From assembly GCA_037783415.1 (NCBI GenBank), contig JAZGTN010000005.1:744001-808000 (forward strand): a stretch of DNA of 64,000 nt. The letters are read 5' to 3'. This document shows, one piece after another, positions 34,206 to 46,760 of this stretch. The DNA comes from Leptasterias polaris. Its lineage: Eukaryota > Echinodermata > Asteroidea > Forcipulatida > Asteriidae. Numbering within the stretch: the stretch's first letter is position 1; every line of letters begins with the position of its first letter. The position numbers and the translations under genes were made by a program. The notes beneath the pieces are model-generated. The model ran no database searches, was not told the origin of the DNA, and was given only the letters and a program-made list of their open reading frames with translations.

Positions 34206-34599
34206 AAGGGTCTATTAAGGGTTGTCAGACTTATCATTATTATCAGACTAATGAGCAATGTAGATGCCATAATTCGAAGGCCAACAGAATATTGAGAGGA
34301 CTCCAGTATAATTGAAGTAATTCATACAACAGCATAACAAAATAGCTCATTATTAATAACAATGCTAACGCTCAAACTGATAAAAGGAGTTAACATCGAT
34401 CAAAACAAAACAATGACAGAGCTCAAGTGTCACAATGTTTGCACTACAAACATAGGAATATATACACTGTGAACTACTGAAGGTACTTTCGTACTGATAC
34501 AAGAAATTAAGTCTTCAATAATGCCAATAGTGACACCAAACATGCAATGGTTTCAACTGCCAATGTTTATAGCTTCGTGTGTATAAAATGTCTTCCCCA

Positions 34600-34985
34600 A
34601 TTACAGGTAGTGGACACTTTTGGTAATTACTCAAGACCATAACAACATACCTGGTTAGGAGCACCTGAGAGCTTCTGACAGTATAAAACATTGTGAGAAA
34701 CGACTTTCTCTAAAGTAATGTAGTTTTTGAGAAGGAGGTAATTTCTCACTAAAATATTTGAATCTGAGGAAGGCTTCAGGCACGAAGTCTTTCTCAGGCA
34801 TCTGAAAGCACACATGCAACAGTTTTTTTTCTGTCATTATTTTCTTGTAACTTCGATGACCAATTGAGCCCAAATTTTCACAGGTTTGTTATTTTATGCA
34901 TATGTTGGGATACACCAAGTGAGGATACTGGTCTTTGACAATTACCGAAAGTATCTCCTGCCTTAAAACCAAGGGCTTTACAGAA
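34600..34985 (+). repeat. hairpin dispersed repeat, most complete copy
   Basis: Starts GGACACTTTTGGTAATTACT and ends TTTGACAATTACCGAAAGTA, which are partly inverse of each other (GGTAATT opposite AATTACC). The inner hairpin GAATCTGAGGAAGG pairs loosely with CTTTCTCAGGCATC. Related copies: 10120-10520, 46505-46760, 52780-53050 and a piece at 35920-36080. Confidence 0.75.
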
Positions 34986-35183
34986 ATGATCCGAGTTTTT
35001 CCACAAGTTTCGTGGAAGTGATCATGAATGCTTGAGTTTGACCAACGGTGTCTGCTGTGTGCAGTTAAATTTCTCATCATCAGTGGCTCAAGACATAGCT
35101 ACAATGTGTCCACCATTAACGGTTTGTCCTTTCTGCCAATAACCAAAATGAGACAGGCTGTTGTAAAGAACCTGATCACGTGG

Positions 35184-35375
35184 CATGTCGTGGCCGAGCG
35201 GATAAGAACACCGGACTCAAGCTCTGGTGTTTCTGATCCGCAAGGTGTGGGTTTGAATCCTGGTCGTGACACTTAACCATTATTGCTGCATCCTTCGGAT
35301 GGGACATAAAGATGTTGGTCCTGTGTGTGTTGTGTAATGCACGTACAAAAACTTGTATGTAGACGTCAGCCTTGG
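35184..35375 (+). mobile_element. tRNA(Leu)-derived SINE, 5' part
   Basis: ATGTCGTGGCCGAGCGGATA, ACCGGACTCAAGCTCTGGTG and GGGTTTGAATCCTGGTCGTG reproduce the SINE head. The body then continues with GATGGGACATAAAG and GTGTTGTGTAATGCACGTAC before homology is lost. The anticodon-like CAA is retained. Confidence 0.85.
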
Positions 35376-37889
35376 TTCAAGGGCATTGTATTGGTGATGC
35401 CATGATGTTTATATCTCCAGCATGACACATTGTGCAGATTTGTTCATTAAAATTGTACACTAAACTAATTTAACTAAATTTCTAGCAATTAGAGTTAAGC
35501 CTATAGGCATACTCAAGAATGCATTCACCCAAAGGACCTCTTCACAATAGTCTAAAGATCTTAATCAGGCCTCCTGGGTCAACAAAATCCCGATTTACCT
35601 GTGACATAATACAGCGAGACAGATTGATATAATCACCGGATTCTTCCCCCTCAGCAAGAAAACTCTTAAAACTCAAGTCCACCTAAGCCTATAAAAAGAC
35701 TTCCCCATCAGTTGCCCTCAATCTTTCTCTGCATGTACATGGTCTTATTAATGACTATGAATCTCAGCTCTGAGCAGAGATTACTGTCGGGATGTGATCT
35801 TTGGTTTACCTGGTCTGATCTCCAAATGCAGCGGGCCAGCAAAAGCACACAGTCAACAACAACATGAGCAATCAAAATCCCTTCCCTGAAACCCTTTTAC
35901 TTAATAACTAAAGGTGGGGTCATAGATTGGTAACAATTCAAAAAATACGAGACCATAAAACTTACTTGGTGAGACGCACTGCAGTTGTTGATAGTATAAA
36001 CTATTTGGAGAAAGGATTCTCTTCGAGGTATACATGGTTTGGATAATTGGTCACCCTTTAAATTCAACTTTTCCAGTCCAAAGTATGTACCTTAGAGCAT
36101 TGTTAGGTGATTTAGACACTGAGAGTTTGACACATATGCACTTGGTTACTATGGACTTGATTAGTAAATTTTTAAATGTCATGGACTCGAATTGATTTTT
36201 GTATAAAACTGGTTTCCATCACATTAAAAAAACAAAAACGTAAAAACATGTGGCTCTAAAAAACAGAGTATTTGAGGCCAATAATTCACACACGGCTCAA
36301 GGAATCCTGCATTACCATGGTAACTAAATAATCAGAGATGCATGATATTGATCTAAGAATCATCTGGCCACTGCTCAGTAGCACAGAGTTCGCAAGAGTC
36401 CTCATTAAGTCCTCATTAAGAACTACAAAATGCTATCCGGCATTGTGCCTGCTGATGCGCATTTTTTTTAGATGGTCAAGACATATGATGAATAATAATA
36501 ATAAAATTGGTAGAGTAAAAGTATAAATGTTTACAGATTTGTACACAACGCACATGGTATAAACTTAGATGGTCATGGTTTTTGACAATTACCAATGCGA
36601 CACATGTGAATTAAACCTGACCAGTCATCTCCACCAACAAACAGTGACAATTCCAAAGACCAAAATTGATTTAGATGGAGAGGGCAGGCCTTAATCTTTG
36701 TTCCATAATTTTCAGCTGTATAAACAGTAATCGCTGTAATATTTAGCTTGGGTAGTAAAAATCAATGTTGTTCAAACAGTCACCAAAATCAAGAAGGGAT
36801 GGATTAACAATTTTGTTTTAATTACTTGGAATGGTTACAAGATGTATTGCAACACAATGGACATAAGCTCATGAAATGTCATCAAATGAGATAAAAATTG
36901 GTTTAGCTCATGCTTTCATAACATAATCAAAAAGAAATAAAATAATCAAAAAATTAATAAAATTTAAACCATATGAATATATAGGCCTAGTCCAAACAGT
37001 AGTACAGTAAAGTGGTAAAGCAATTAACAGATTCTGACTGTTTGAGGGCGGTATAGCATTTTCATAACCCAACCTAACCATCACAATTATTTGCGATGTG
37101 GGGTCTAGCAGACAGGAAGGACCAAGAGCAAGCTACCACATGGTTGAAGGCCCTCCCCACAACACACTTTTTGTAGGACCTTCCTTTACATTTAGACATT
37201 TATTTCACAAGGATTGGAGGATCATCTAAAAATTAAATGTTTAATCACAAAAATCCAACTTTAATGCTTCTTCGAGAAAAGTCTGGGAAATGGTTCCAGC
37301 TTTTCCCAATCATCTTCACATATACAAAAATATTGTTGAAGAAGTCTTTGGAAAAGTTGAAGTATACATTGACAGGGTAAAACAGCCTTTTATTCAGGAA
37401 GAATATTTTCTTCACTGCTGCTCCGCCCTCACAAAAGTCAACCTTTGTGTGCTGCAGAGAAAATACTATCTCGACAGTGTCACTGATCTTTTTTTAAAAG
37501 CTGACTCTATGGGTGAAACAAACTTACAGATAATTTACTTTTCCTCAGAATTTAAATAAAGTGAGGAAGGCCTTTCACTATTCAATGTTGCACTTTTCAG
37601 AACTTACCTTGGCACATCTGTGTTAGGCTAGATCATTAACTCAAAGTTCGTCAACCCTTCCATATTAACAGCTGTCATCATGGATGGGTGGGAGGAGACA
37701 CTAAACAGAAATAATAGAGGGCGCTGTGGCACACCAGTGAAAATGGTCCATTGAAATTGTTGAGCCTTGTGGATTTTCCCACCCAATTTGAGCCCTGAAG
37801 TGAATTTCTGGAACTGAACTAAAGCTCCTCCGAAGAATTGAAATATTATGATTAGAAGACGACTGATGTGATATAAGATCAGTGATGTA
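35376..37889. other. no gene; one repeat fragment
   Basis: 35920-36080 shows GGGGTCATAGATTGGT (inverse of the SINE tail word) and a fragment of the hairpin repeat (AGACCATAAAACTTACTTGG, TAGTATAAACTATTTGGAG). The 89-codon frame at 37290-37559 has no recognised domain and no splice context I can defend. Confidence 0.4.
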
Positions 37890-38530
37890 ACATAATTGTT
37901 TTTCTTGATGGGGATGATGATTCTTGCGGCAGTGTTTAGAGCACGCTAGAGAAGGGATAGCCGTGTCTCAGGAAGTCCATACAGAAGACCGTTGCCTCAA
38001 ATCTAGTTTGGCAGACAAGGAAGCGTGAATAATCGCCTCACATCATTGCACAGATAAGTGTTTTCTGATGCGCCTGATCTTCTGTAAGAAATAGATGTAT
38101 GTAGAAGATGTTCTGGTTGCTATTAAAGTCATGTTGATGGGAGTATCATCAAAAATGACTCCAACATTACTGGCTGATTTCACAGTTTTAATAGCACATA
38201 ATCCAACAGCTGAATCAAACTGTGGTGGTGACAAGTTAACTTCGACAAGATAAAAATAACTTTTGAATAATTTAGCTTCAAGTCGTCCAATAGGAATGGC
38301 CCTACAACAGACACTTGCAGGTAGGCCAAAGAAGCAACATCCAGAGGCAATAGAAATTACTGATAATAACAAATTGAAACCTTGCAGTTATTATATGAGC
38401 AAAACCAGCTGAGTGCACTGCCTCTGATGCCAAAATCTGACAAGCATTGGAGAAGAATGATCATTATCAATTATGCCAAAGGCATCAGAAAAGTCTAATT
38501 TATCAAGAATTAATTAATAATAATTAATCA
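37890..38530 (-). pseudogene. degenerate LINE reverse transcriptase
   Basis: On the minus strand, broken frames read in order DFSDAFGIIDNDHSS (the FDxIDHD region of the RT), an FxIRGSALSWF-like motif, SASNVGVIFDDT with KIRRIRKHL, and finally LLYGLPETRLSLL.RALNTAARII. This is the order found in CR1/L2-type LINEs. Frameshifts, stops and a missing central part make it a dead copy. Confidence 0.75.
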
Positions 38531-38619
38531 AGCTTGTTGACCATAACTCCCATGAGTGATTTACTAGGATCCCTCCTCATTATAACGACTTAATTACAAC
38601 CTACAATTGGAAAATTCTT

Positions 38620-38621
38620 AC

Positions 38622-38690
<69 letters not shown>
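38620..38690. repeat. (TTA)n microsatellite
   Basis: About 23 uninterrupted TTA triplets, of the kind that also forms the tails of SINEs and LINEs in this window. No element body is attached. Confidence 0.95.
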
Positions 38691-38691
<1 letters not shown>

Positions 38692-40599
38692 ATCACCCAA
38701 ACTGTTAGACCCTGATAAGTGGTATGCTGGATCCCATTTACCGGCGGTGAAGGTGCAGTGCAGTTCTCAGTCCAACAGAACCAAACAAAACATGCAAGTT
38801 GGTTTTGGAAGGGTTATGGCAAGTAAGGGTTAAGCTTTTATCCATTGGGCTTGACATTTTAAACATGGTTTCCAGATCAGTTACTTCCAACACACATGAA
38901 AAAGTATGGTGCTCAAGATTTTTGTTTTAAGTGTCCAAAAGACACACATATCCCTCTGGCTAAAAAGTGTTTGGTTTTTTAAGCAGGAAGTGATTTGAAG
39001 GATAGATTTATTTGGGTTTTATTTCTCGACACTTACAGGGTCAAGAATGAAACATATATACTTCTTAACATTCTTACATAAATAGGCCCCTATAAAAGTA
39101 TCGCAGGGGTGAATTGTTCTATATTTGTGCTGTTCAAGTCAACATTAAAGATCAACTTTAACAAAATTAACATTATTGGGTTTTTGTTGTAGAAAGGTAG
39201 AGTGCGTAATGATTACATATAAATTAGTGGAGCTCAATCAAAATTGTGTCATAATGTTTAAAAAAACAATTTGATCCGCGTTACACTGGGCAAAAAACAC
39301 AAAGTTTCACTAAAAGCCCTTAAGTGCCTAGGAATCAAAACAACACTGTGATGTCACACGGTGGACTCGTTTTTTTTTTTAACCCCCACAAAAAAACATG
39401 TCATTACATGCAAAAAAGCATCTCTGAAACGAAAATTAAGCTGATCCAAATGTCGGAAAGCAGCAAAAGCGAATGCAAATCGCGTAGTTTGTGTCAATTT
39501 TGTGCCTCAGCCGCGCAATTTGTATTTGTGTGGGCAGACTTTAGTTCAGAAGTTGCAACGCGCAAATTCTAAAATTGGCTTGCGCGAATATTTTAACGGC
39601 CTTTTTCAAAGATTGAGCCTAACATTATAACAGTAATCAAATATGTCTTTTTAAGACCCTTGATTTTTTTGTGTGTCACCACTGACTGAATTTGTGTCAC
39701 CAGTTAATTATTTATTTCAAAAAGCAGCTTTACGTATCACGGCTGGTATGAGTAGATCTGGAAACCAAAAAATAGTCAAATGCTAGTGAGGCTACTAGGA
39801 GCCCCAAAAAGGGGAATATGAAGAAAATAAATCACTACAGAAATAAATTGAATTCTTGAGAGTTGGTAATTTATTCCGAGCGCACAAAATAAAAACATTT
39901 GGGAAATGATGGAGAAATAGTTTTTGAGTGCCCTAATCAATTTCACAATAATATTTTTAGCTTTCGCACTGGCAATAAATTATTCTTAGCACAAAATACA
40001 TTAATTGGAGCGCTTGAAATGATAGATAAATAATTTTGGGCGCACGAAACGATTTGGCAATAATTTATTTAGACTTCTCGCAAGAATATATTTCAAGATG
40101 AGCGTTCAAAAAGATTTCAAAAGCAATTTTGGATCAGGACTCTTTTTGCTGATTCTGGAATCCACCGACAGCACATATGGTCGGTATGATACAAACTTAC
40201 ACAAGTTGTTGAAACAAAGTTTGAAGATATATGAAACGATCCAAAGACCCAATCAGTAAATGCATAGAGACGAATACAAACAATCTTCACCAGTCCACAT
40301 TGTGACGTACATGTATTGGTTCCGAAAATACGAGGGTGCCGCCAACGGCGATCAAAAACAATAGTTCAAAAATTGATAAAAGGCTGGCTGGTTTTTCAGC
40401 CAAAAAAATTTGCTTTTTGTTGCGGCACTCGTCTTCGATGAGGCAAGTCGTAAAGAAGTCACTTAGATGGAAAAATTATTGAGAAATGCACATAAGTATT
40501 GTTAAAATATATAATTAGATTGTGTGGTATTAAATATTGGCCCTTTCACTCCTCGGCGTAAAGTTGGTGTGTTTCCTTCCTAGGAAGTTTAGCTAATTA
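38691..40599. other. no feature recognised
   Basis: AT-rich. Between about 39840 and 40090 there are loosely repeated words (TAATTTATTC, GAGCGCACAAAATAA, GGGCGCACGAAACGATTTGG) suggesting a very old tandem repeat of about 60 bp. Confidence 0.4.
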
Positions 40600-40607
40600 G
40601 GGTAATA

Positions 40608-41674
40608 CAAGGGCGTCGATGGGTGGGGGGTGGCGGACGGGGGGACATGTCCCCCTACTTTTTAGACTGGGGGGACAGCATATCAGATGTCCCCCCCCCC
40701 ACTTTTTGATTGACTGTTCATTAGAAATATGCAACAAAATATAAAACTTTACACCATTTTCTTGATTTAATATTTCTTTACAATTTTTGTTCAAATAAAA
40801 GTATAGCGAACAAACAGTTTTCATCATTTTCAACCTTTTTCTGATGGACCACGCGGTGCAGAAAGGTATTTTGGGCCTATTTCCGTTTCTATAATACAGA
40901 CATAGACGACAAGTTTCGTCCAAGACATTAACTCCAAAATCCCGCTTACTTAAGCCTACCTTTTTGTTAGCATTCAAGTTATGCATCGTTTGTGTATGCT
41001 ATAATGTACGGTACACAATCCCCCCACAAAGGAAGTCTGTGTGTTACATTTTGTTACAATCGCACAACACACAAAAATGTAGTAAAATCCATTTAAATAA
41101 AAAGGAGCAGTTTGGGCCATGACAAGATTTGTCGAAGAAGCAGTATTTTGTTTTTTCGAAAAACTTCAAGCTGACACACGATAAACGCCGGACTCCCAAA
41201 CCTTTTCAAAATGGATATTAGAAAATTCTTTTCAGTGGCTACGTCCCAACAGGAACAGGATGAGCATGATGCTCAAAGACAAAGTGAAAACAAGCACGTT
41301 GATGATGAGATTGAGAATGAACAAACTGAACAAGGTGAATGTTCAAATGTTGAGATAGGGACTACTGCAAAACAAAAACATCAAAAACTTTCTCAATTTT
41401 ACTGAAGGATTGTGATATGATGTTTGTATTTGGTAGAATCTCAGTTTTACATAAGGGAAACCCAGGCCCAAACCCCATTTCGGATGGTGTTTATTGTTAA
41501 ATATCACCCCCTGTAACTCGCCTCCTGGTCAAACAAAAAATAGGGAACAATTGTACATGTAACACAGAAATTAAATGTAAAAGTAATGGTGTGGGGTGCA
41601 AATAATGTAAGATGTATTTTTTCAAGACTTGCTCGCCCGTCCCCCCTACTTTACAGTAGCGATCGACGCCCTTG
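40608..41674 (+). mobile_element. complete non-autonomous hAT element
   Basis: Inverted ends CAAGGGCGTCGAT (40608) and ATCGACGCCCTTG (ending 41674) are perfect over 13 bp. They are flanked by an 8-bp direct repeat GGGTAATA at 40600-40607 and 41675-41682, the size of a hAT target duplication. Subterminal GTCCCCCTACTTT words occur near both ends. The interior has one transposase-like starting frame (41211-41405) and no catalytic domain, so it needs a transposase in trans. Confidence 0.93.
41211..41405 (+). CDS. hAT transposase N-terminal remnant
   Basis: 64 residues from a genuine ATG: MDIRKFFSVATSQQEQDEHD, then an acidic, Gln-rich stretch, ending KHQKLSQFY. The MDIRxFF opening is typical of the hAT-derived ZMYM1-like/DUF4371 proteins (family recall). 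It lies inside the complete hAT element, on the same strand one expects for the transposase. The zinc finger and catalytic parts are gone. Whether it is translated is unknown. Confidence 0.55.
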   Translation: MDIRKFFSVATSQQEQDEHDAQRQSENKHVDDEIENEQTEQGECSNVEIGTTAKQKHQKLSQFY

Positions 41675-41682
41675 GGGTAATA

Positions 41683-43240
41683 AATCAATTACTGGTTAAC
41701 TAATGGACTTTTAAGAATTTAGATAATAGTTGGGCATGTACAGAAGTCACCTAGATGTAAACATTGCTGGGCAATACACCTAAAATAATTTTAATTATCT
41801 TCATTAGTGTGGTTGAATCGAAAGGCCATTTCAAGGATTTCCATATAAATAAGGCTCTTAGCGAATGTAAGGGTTACAACTATTATGTCTTGATAAATTA
41901 ATCTTTGTGACATTTTGATATCGTAAAAAGATTTGAGAAGACCGAGTGCATTTATTCTTGACCCCGTGAGCGTTGAGAGATAAAACCCAAATCTATCCTT
42001 AAAATCACCTTCTGAAAGAACAAACACTTGTTAGCCAGGTAGTAGTGTCTTTTGGACACCCCTGTATGAACTTGGAACTAACCATATACCTGTGATAACC
42101 ATTCAAATAATTTTGATATGAACACACACAGAATCAATGGCCTCAATGACCAATGGTCATTGCCTTGGTGCCCCTTGAAATGTTCTAGAACAAATTAAAA
42201 AATCCCTCATAGAAGATAGAAGGGCCCTTTAAGGAAAAGACTACCTTGCCGTTACAAGAACCAAGTATCCAGCCTGTAGATTCATATGTTTGACTGTCAA
42301 TTTGGAGATGACTGAGGCACAATGGTAATATATTTTACAGGTAAATGGGGTCACCCTTTTCTACTAATACTGCCCTTTCCTGACTTCTAATCGAAAAATA
42401 CCACCATCTATTGATAGAGAGGTGTTGGAACGTTTACGGTGCTTTTGACAGTTCTGTCTCAATTGGTGAAGAAATAAGGTTTTTATGTATTTTTTACTTT
42501 TTGGGGCAAAAGTTTGACTAAATTTCATATTTTTAAGGAATTTATACATACAGCGAATGCGGGGTATGCTGATGTCAAACCTATATCAGTAAAATCCTTG
42601 TCGGTTTTTTAGTAAGAAAAGTTGGGTTTTGTACCTGCGCGAGGTTGCACATGCAATTTATGGAGGTTTTAATTAAACCTAGTACTCGGTAAAATCTCAT
42701 TTTGGAACCTCTGGAGTGCACATTAGGGATAGGGCTGATAAGCTTTAGTAATAGTAGTTTGGGTGGCCTTAATTTAACAATCTCTTTAACCTCAGTTGGA
42801 GACCAGAAGAGTACCGCGTGTATGGTGTCTTTTGGAAGACGAAATTAACGAAAGCACCCATGACAGTAGAGTTTGCACCATTGAATTTCTCCTGAGGAGA
42901 CCTTTAATTTGACGGCTAAAATTCCGCAGCACGCCACCACTCTAGCTCCCTCAATATCTGGCCGACTACTCTAAATTTTAGTCTTACCTGTCAAGATGGG
43001 TTAACTGAATATATACAGCAAAAAACAGGAAAATTGTACAATTCTAAAGGCCTTAAAAAGGCGTCAGAAAATCGCAAAAGCTTCGTTGAAAATAAACACC
43101 ATTTTGTTTTCGTTTTCCTGCTGGTGTGTGTCCGGGTAACTCCAATGAGTCGGTCATCGTTCATGCGCATTGGAAAATTCACCAGGACTTGTTGATTTAT
43201 GGAATGGGTAAGCCAGCTATAGTGGCCTCTGATGTGATGA
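41683..43240. other. no gene; weak dispersed repeat piece
   Basis: 42140-42270 shares CCTTGGTGCCCCTTGAAAT and related words with the MITEs at 526 and 52083, poorly preserved. Nothing else recognised. Confidence 0.35.
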
Positions 43241-43376
43241 ACATACCCCCATTGAAGGATGAATCAAAAAAGGGAAAAATAGCCCAAATTCCACATAATC
43301 ATAACTATTGCCGCTACAAACATACCCCCATTGAAGGATGATTCAAAAAAGGGAAATAATAGCCCGATATTGCCCT
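43241..43376 (+). repeat. direct repeat pair, about 80 bp apart
   Basis: ACATACCCCCATTGAAGGAT followed by GAATCAAAAAAGGGAAAAAT at 43241 recurs at 43320 with GATTCAAAAAAGGGAAATAA, followed in both cases by AGCCC. A recent local duplication next to the LINE. Confidence 0.85.
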
Positions 43377-43377
43377 T

Positions 43378-44506
43378 ATGAACATGAACTGGTATCCATT
43401 CACTGCCACATTATCTGCAAAGCTCGAAAGGGTTCAACGCCGAGCAAGCAGAATGTGCTTGAAACAAAAGCGACAAGCCATGCCTTACGAGGAGCGCCTG
43501 AAATCCCTTAATGTTAATTGGCTCAGTCTGGACCATAGAAGACAACATAATACTATTATGTTCACCATCAAGTCATTGTTTGGACTCATTGACTGTCAAT
43601 CCATTAAATATAACGCCCAAATCAATACCCGCCATCCAGACTTTGTCACATTCCATCATCACTATGCCAGAACCCAAGCTCTAAAATACACCCCTATTAA
43701 TACATTTCCCCGGTTGTGGAGCGACTTGCCATCACACATTAATGATTCTCTTATTTTGGATAACTTTAAAGTTTTTTGTGATAATCTATCGTCTTACTAT
43801 CATAACAAGGATTCTGATTATTAGCTACCTAATTTTGCCATGGTCATCTCTAGCAGTTCCTTCGATATATATATATATATATATTTTTTTTTTCTGTTCA
43901 TGTCTCTTGTTTACTTCAGCAGAGTGTTTATTTACTTTGAGTTCATGATTATTTTTGCCTCTTAATGCCAAATTATTGTTTTTGTTTTATTTATTATTTA
44001 TTTAAAATGAAGCCAGTTCTTGGTAAGTTAAAATGGCTTGATCAGGGAGACGGGGGTGGGGCAGTCATCAAGGTTACACTTTAACTTTGATGATTGATTT
44101 TCCCTTGTCTCCTTGTTCATGTCGTTTCTAGTGCCTCTAGTTAATACACTGTCCTTGGTTAATTCTCATATTTATATATTCTGAATTCTGTTTCAAAGAT
44201 TGCATATATTTGTATTTATTCTTTGTTTCGTATATTAATGTTATATTTTATATTTATATTTTTTGTCTCTTGTTGTGAGTGGATCAACAGGCTTTCGAGC
44301 TACAGTGTTTGATTATACTTGTGTTGATCCTGGCCATCACAATTAGGGTTGTTCTTGTATTTTAGTTTACTTGTTTATGTTTAAGTTTTAGTATCCTACT
44401 CTGTGAACTGTAATTTTGCTGTTTTTTAGCCATTATTGTCTTTAACTTGTTTACTGTATACAATTGCTGTGTGTTTCTGGCCGAATAAATAATAATAATA
44501 ATAATA
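43378..44506 (+). pseudogene. LINE 3' end with RT C-terminal region
   Basis: 148-codon frame with LSAKLERVQRRASRMCLKQK, YEERLKSLNVNWLSLDHRR and a C-terminal WSDLPSHINDSLILDNFKVF. This is the post-RT domain of a LINE. The 3' untranslated region (43825-44506) contains CAGGCTTTCGAGCTACAGTG and ends GGCCGAATAAATAATAATAA. The upstream RT and endonuclease are missing. An (AT)n run is at 43866-43884. Confidence 0.87.
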
Positions 44507-44699
44507 ACTTACCCATGACTTGTACTAATGAAATAATCCAAAAGAACCTTTCACGTGACTAATATGTAAAGCAGGTTTTAGTTCATAAACTCCTGAATAT
44601 TCAGTTTATGCAAAAATTCAACAATAACTGCTAATTTTAATATTCATAGAAAATTAAATATTCATTATGACCTTTTACTAAACAGGTAACGGGAGAAAT

Positions 44700-44830
44700 T
44701 TGTACAACTATCAAACCAATTTTGGTATCAATCCCTCATAGCCTAGCGGTAAATAGGCTATGCTCTTGTGCATATAATTTGTTCTCTCTTGATACAGGTT
44801 CAATTCCCGGTAAGTACATTGCATTATTTA
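44700..44830 (+). mobile_element. possible tRNA-like element
   Basis: TAGCCTAGCGGTAAATAGGC resembles a Pol III A box, and CAGGTTCAATTCCCGG about 60 bases later resembles a B box. An intervening AT-rich segment replaces a normal anticodon arm. Could be a decayed SINE or chance; no second copy was found. Confidence 0.3.
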
Positions 44831-46029
44831 ATTGCTTGCAAATGTTCAATTCCTTCCACAGAGAGTGAGTGAATGATGGGGAGAGGTAGTGGGGGAGGAG
44901 GAAAGAAGACTGGGGAAAGAAGCGTGTTTTTTATTTTTCACATTTTAGGATTTTACAAAAAATATTTTTTTTTTTAAATCGGTCCCCTATGAAAACTATT
45001 TATTTTACATTTTGGGGTACTAACCCTATCGATAGAATACATCCTCAGGTGTATATTGGTTTAAAAAAAAAAAAAAAAAAAAACGTCCAGAAGGTGGTGG
45101 CGTGCTCCGGAAACTTTTCCAATTTGACAAAAAGAAATTTTTACTATATAATAAGCTAAATATTGACTAAGTTGTGGTGAATTTTGTAGTAGGCCTACAG
45201 AGTCGAGAGTGCATTGTTGAAAACCACAATGGAGATTGAAAAGACCCTTGGTAAGGAAATTCAGCATATCCATGTCAACTAACACAATCAATGTAAGTAA
45301 TGACAACAAGACCTATATCTCACCATTTTATGTCCGACTAGGTAGCAGGCTGGGCACTGATGACAGGTAGACGAACTTGTGTGTAGACATACATATGCCA
45401 CGGCAAGTGTGTGTTCTTACACGGGTCTTCAGACCAACATAATTGGAACGGAACCGGAGAAAAACTTTCACAAAAATGCAGCAGAATTACACTTGTAGTG
45501 ACAAAAATCTTAACTCCAGTTTTTTTGGTGAGCATATAGAATACTCAAAATGTCAGGTTGAGGGATGGATGGGATAGGAAAAAGGAGATTTAGAGGGATA
45601 TAAAAACTGAAGGAGAGAGGTAGTAAGAGGAGCTTTTGACTGTGACGTCACCATTCGACGATATTGGTAAATGATGCATGCTGGTATCTGAGATTTCAGT
45701 AATTTGACTGGTTTAAGTTGATGTTTTTGGATAGGACTGCCGTTCTCACATCGACAGATAAACTCGATAAGCGCAGCTGCAGTGTTATGCTTCGTTTAGC
45801 CACAACACGTGTTTGTTATCGTTTACAACGTTTGAAAACAGTCGTTCGTGCAAGGTCTCTAAGTGAACTTGCTGCGCAATTGTACGAAGAATTTAATAGC
45901 ACATTTTGAGCCATTGTAAAAACTTAATCGATCCATTCAAATTGGCAATACTTCAATTAACTTCCCCGAAAATTTTCCCTCCAATTGAGTTAGCTGGCGG
46001 CTAGTTTCTCCAAGAAATAGTGAAGGGCA
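44831..46029. other. no gene recognised
   Basis: Holds an A-run at 45062-45083. The 63-codon frame at 45718-45909 starts at an ATG and is basic (DKRSCSVMLRLATTRVCYRL), but shows no domain I know. Confidence 0.4.
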
Positions 46030-46500
46030 TAAATGGCGATGAATAGTAAATTTTCCTCCGCCCAGTAACACCTCCCCGTCGGTTTAAAGCTCCCAACCTT
46101 CCATGCCACCCACTCATCAGCCCCTTAAAGGTATCCTCAAAAATAATATTATCGACCGAATCCGACCCCAACCCCCTTCGTTGGGTCACCCCGGTTTAAA
46201 CCCTCACCTGTGCCACCCAGATAGTTCCTCCCCCTTGAGCTGGGTCACTCGGCTCAAGGTATCCCCTCCAATTTTTAAGCCTCAGTCCAGTCCCCTCTAT
46301 CCCACAGTACAGTGCAGTAGTTCCCTTCGCACGGGCAACCCCCCCTCCTCCCCCTAGTGTGAAGCTGTCCTCCAAGGAGCCCTTAAAAGGGTATCCTATG
46401 AAAATTCCCCTCCGCTGAGTAGTCATTCCCCCTCCTCGGTTTCAAGACCCCCCTCATGCCACTCGCAGCATCCCCTGAGCCCTTAAGGCACCCCCTTATT
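46030..46500. repeat. C-rich degenerate tandem repeat
   Basis: Strongly C-over-G plus strand. Words GCCCCTTAAAGGTATCCTC (46117), GGCTCAAGGTATCCCCTCC (46251), GCCCTTAAAAGGGTATCCTA (46379) and GAGCCCTTAAGGCACCC (46478) recur at intervals of roughly 100-130 bp. GGGTCACYCGG and TGCCACYC words sit between them. A related piece (GGCATCCCCTCAAAG) is at 47228. Confidence 0.6.
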
Positions 46501-46504
46501 ATTA

Positions 46505-46760
46505 AAGGGAAGGTATACGTTTGGTATCACTCTTAAAATTAATGGCGATTACAAATTTAGTGGTTAGAGGTAAAGCAGTTTTCGATAGTATAAAGCATTT
46601 TGAGAATTATTTCACTTCGAAGTAATGTGGTTATGTAAATAAAATATCAGTTTTTATGTCCCATCAAATTTGAATCTGAGAAACGTTACTGTCAGACACG
46701 TTTCTCAGATTGTGTATTTCTATAGGGATTCTTCCTGCGTGGACATTATTCGCTCCGGAT
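46505..46760 (+). repeat. hairpin dispersed repeat, diverged copy
   Basis: GGTATACGTTTGGTATCACT, GATAGTATAAAGCATTTTGAG and GAAGTAATGTGG resemble the left part of the family at 34600. The centre is a strong hairpin (AATCTGAGAAACG opposite CGTTTCTCAGATT). The right half is not clear. Confidence 0.6.

Noticed and set aside
37290..37559. 89-residue protein gene
   Set aside because: No recognisable domain, no splice or promoter context, and AT-rich surroundings.
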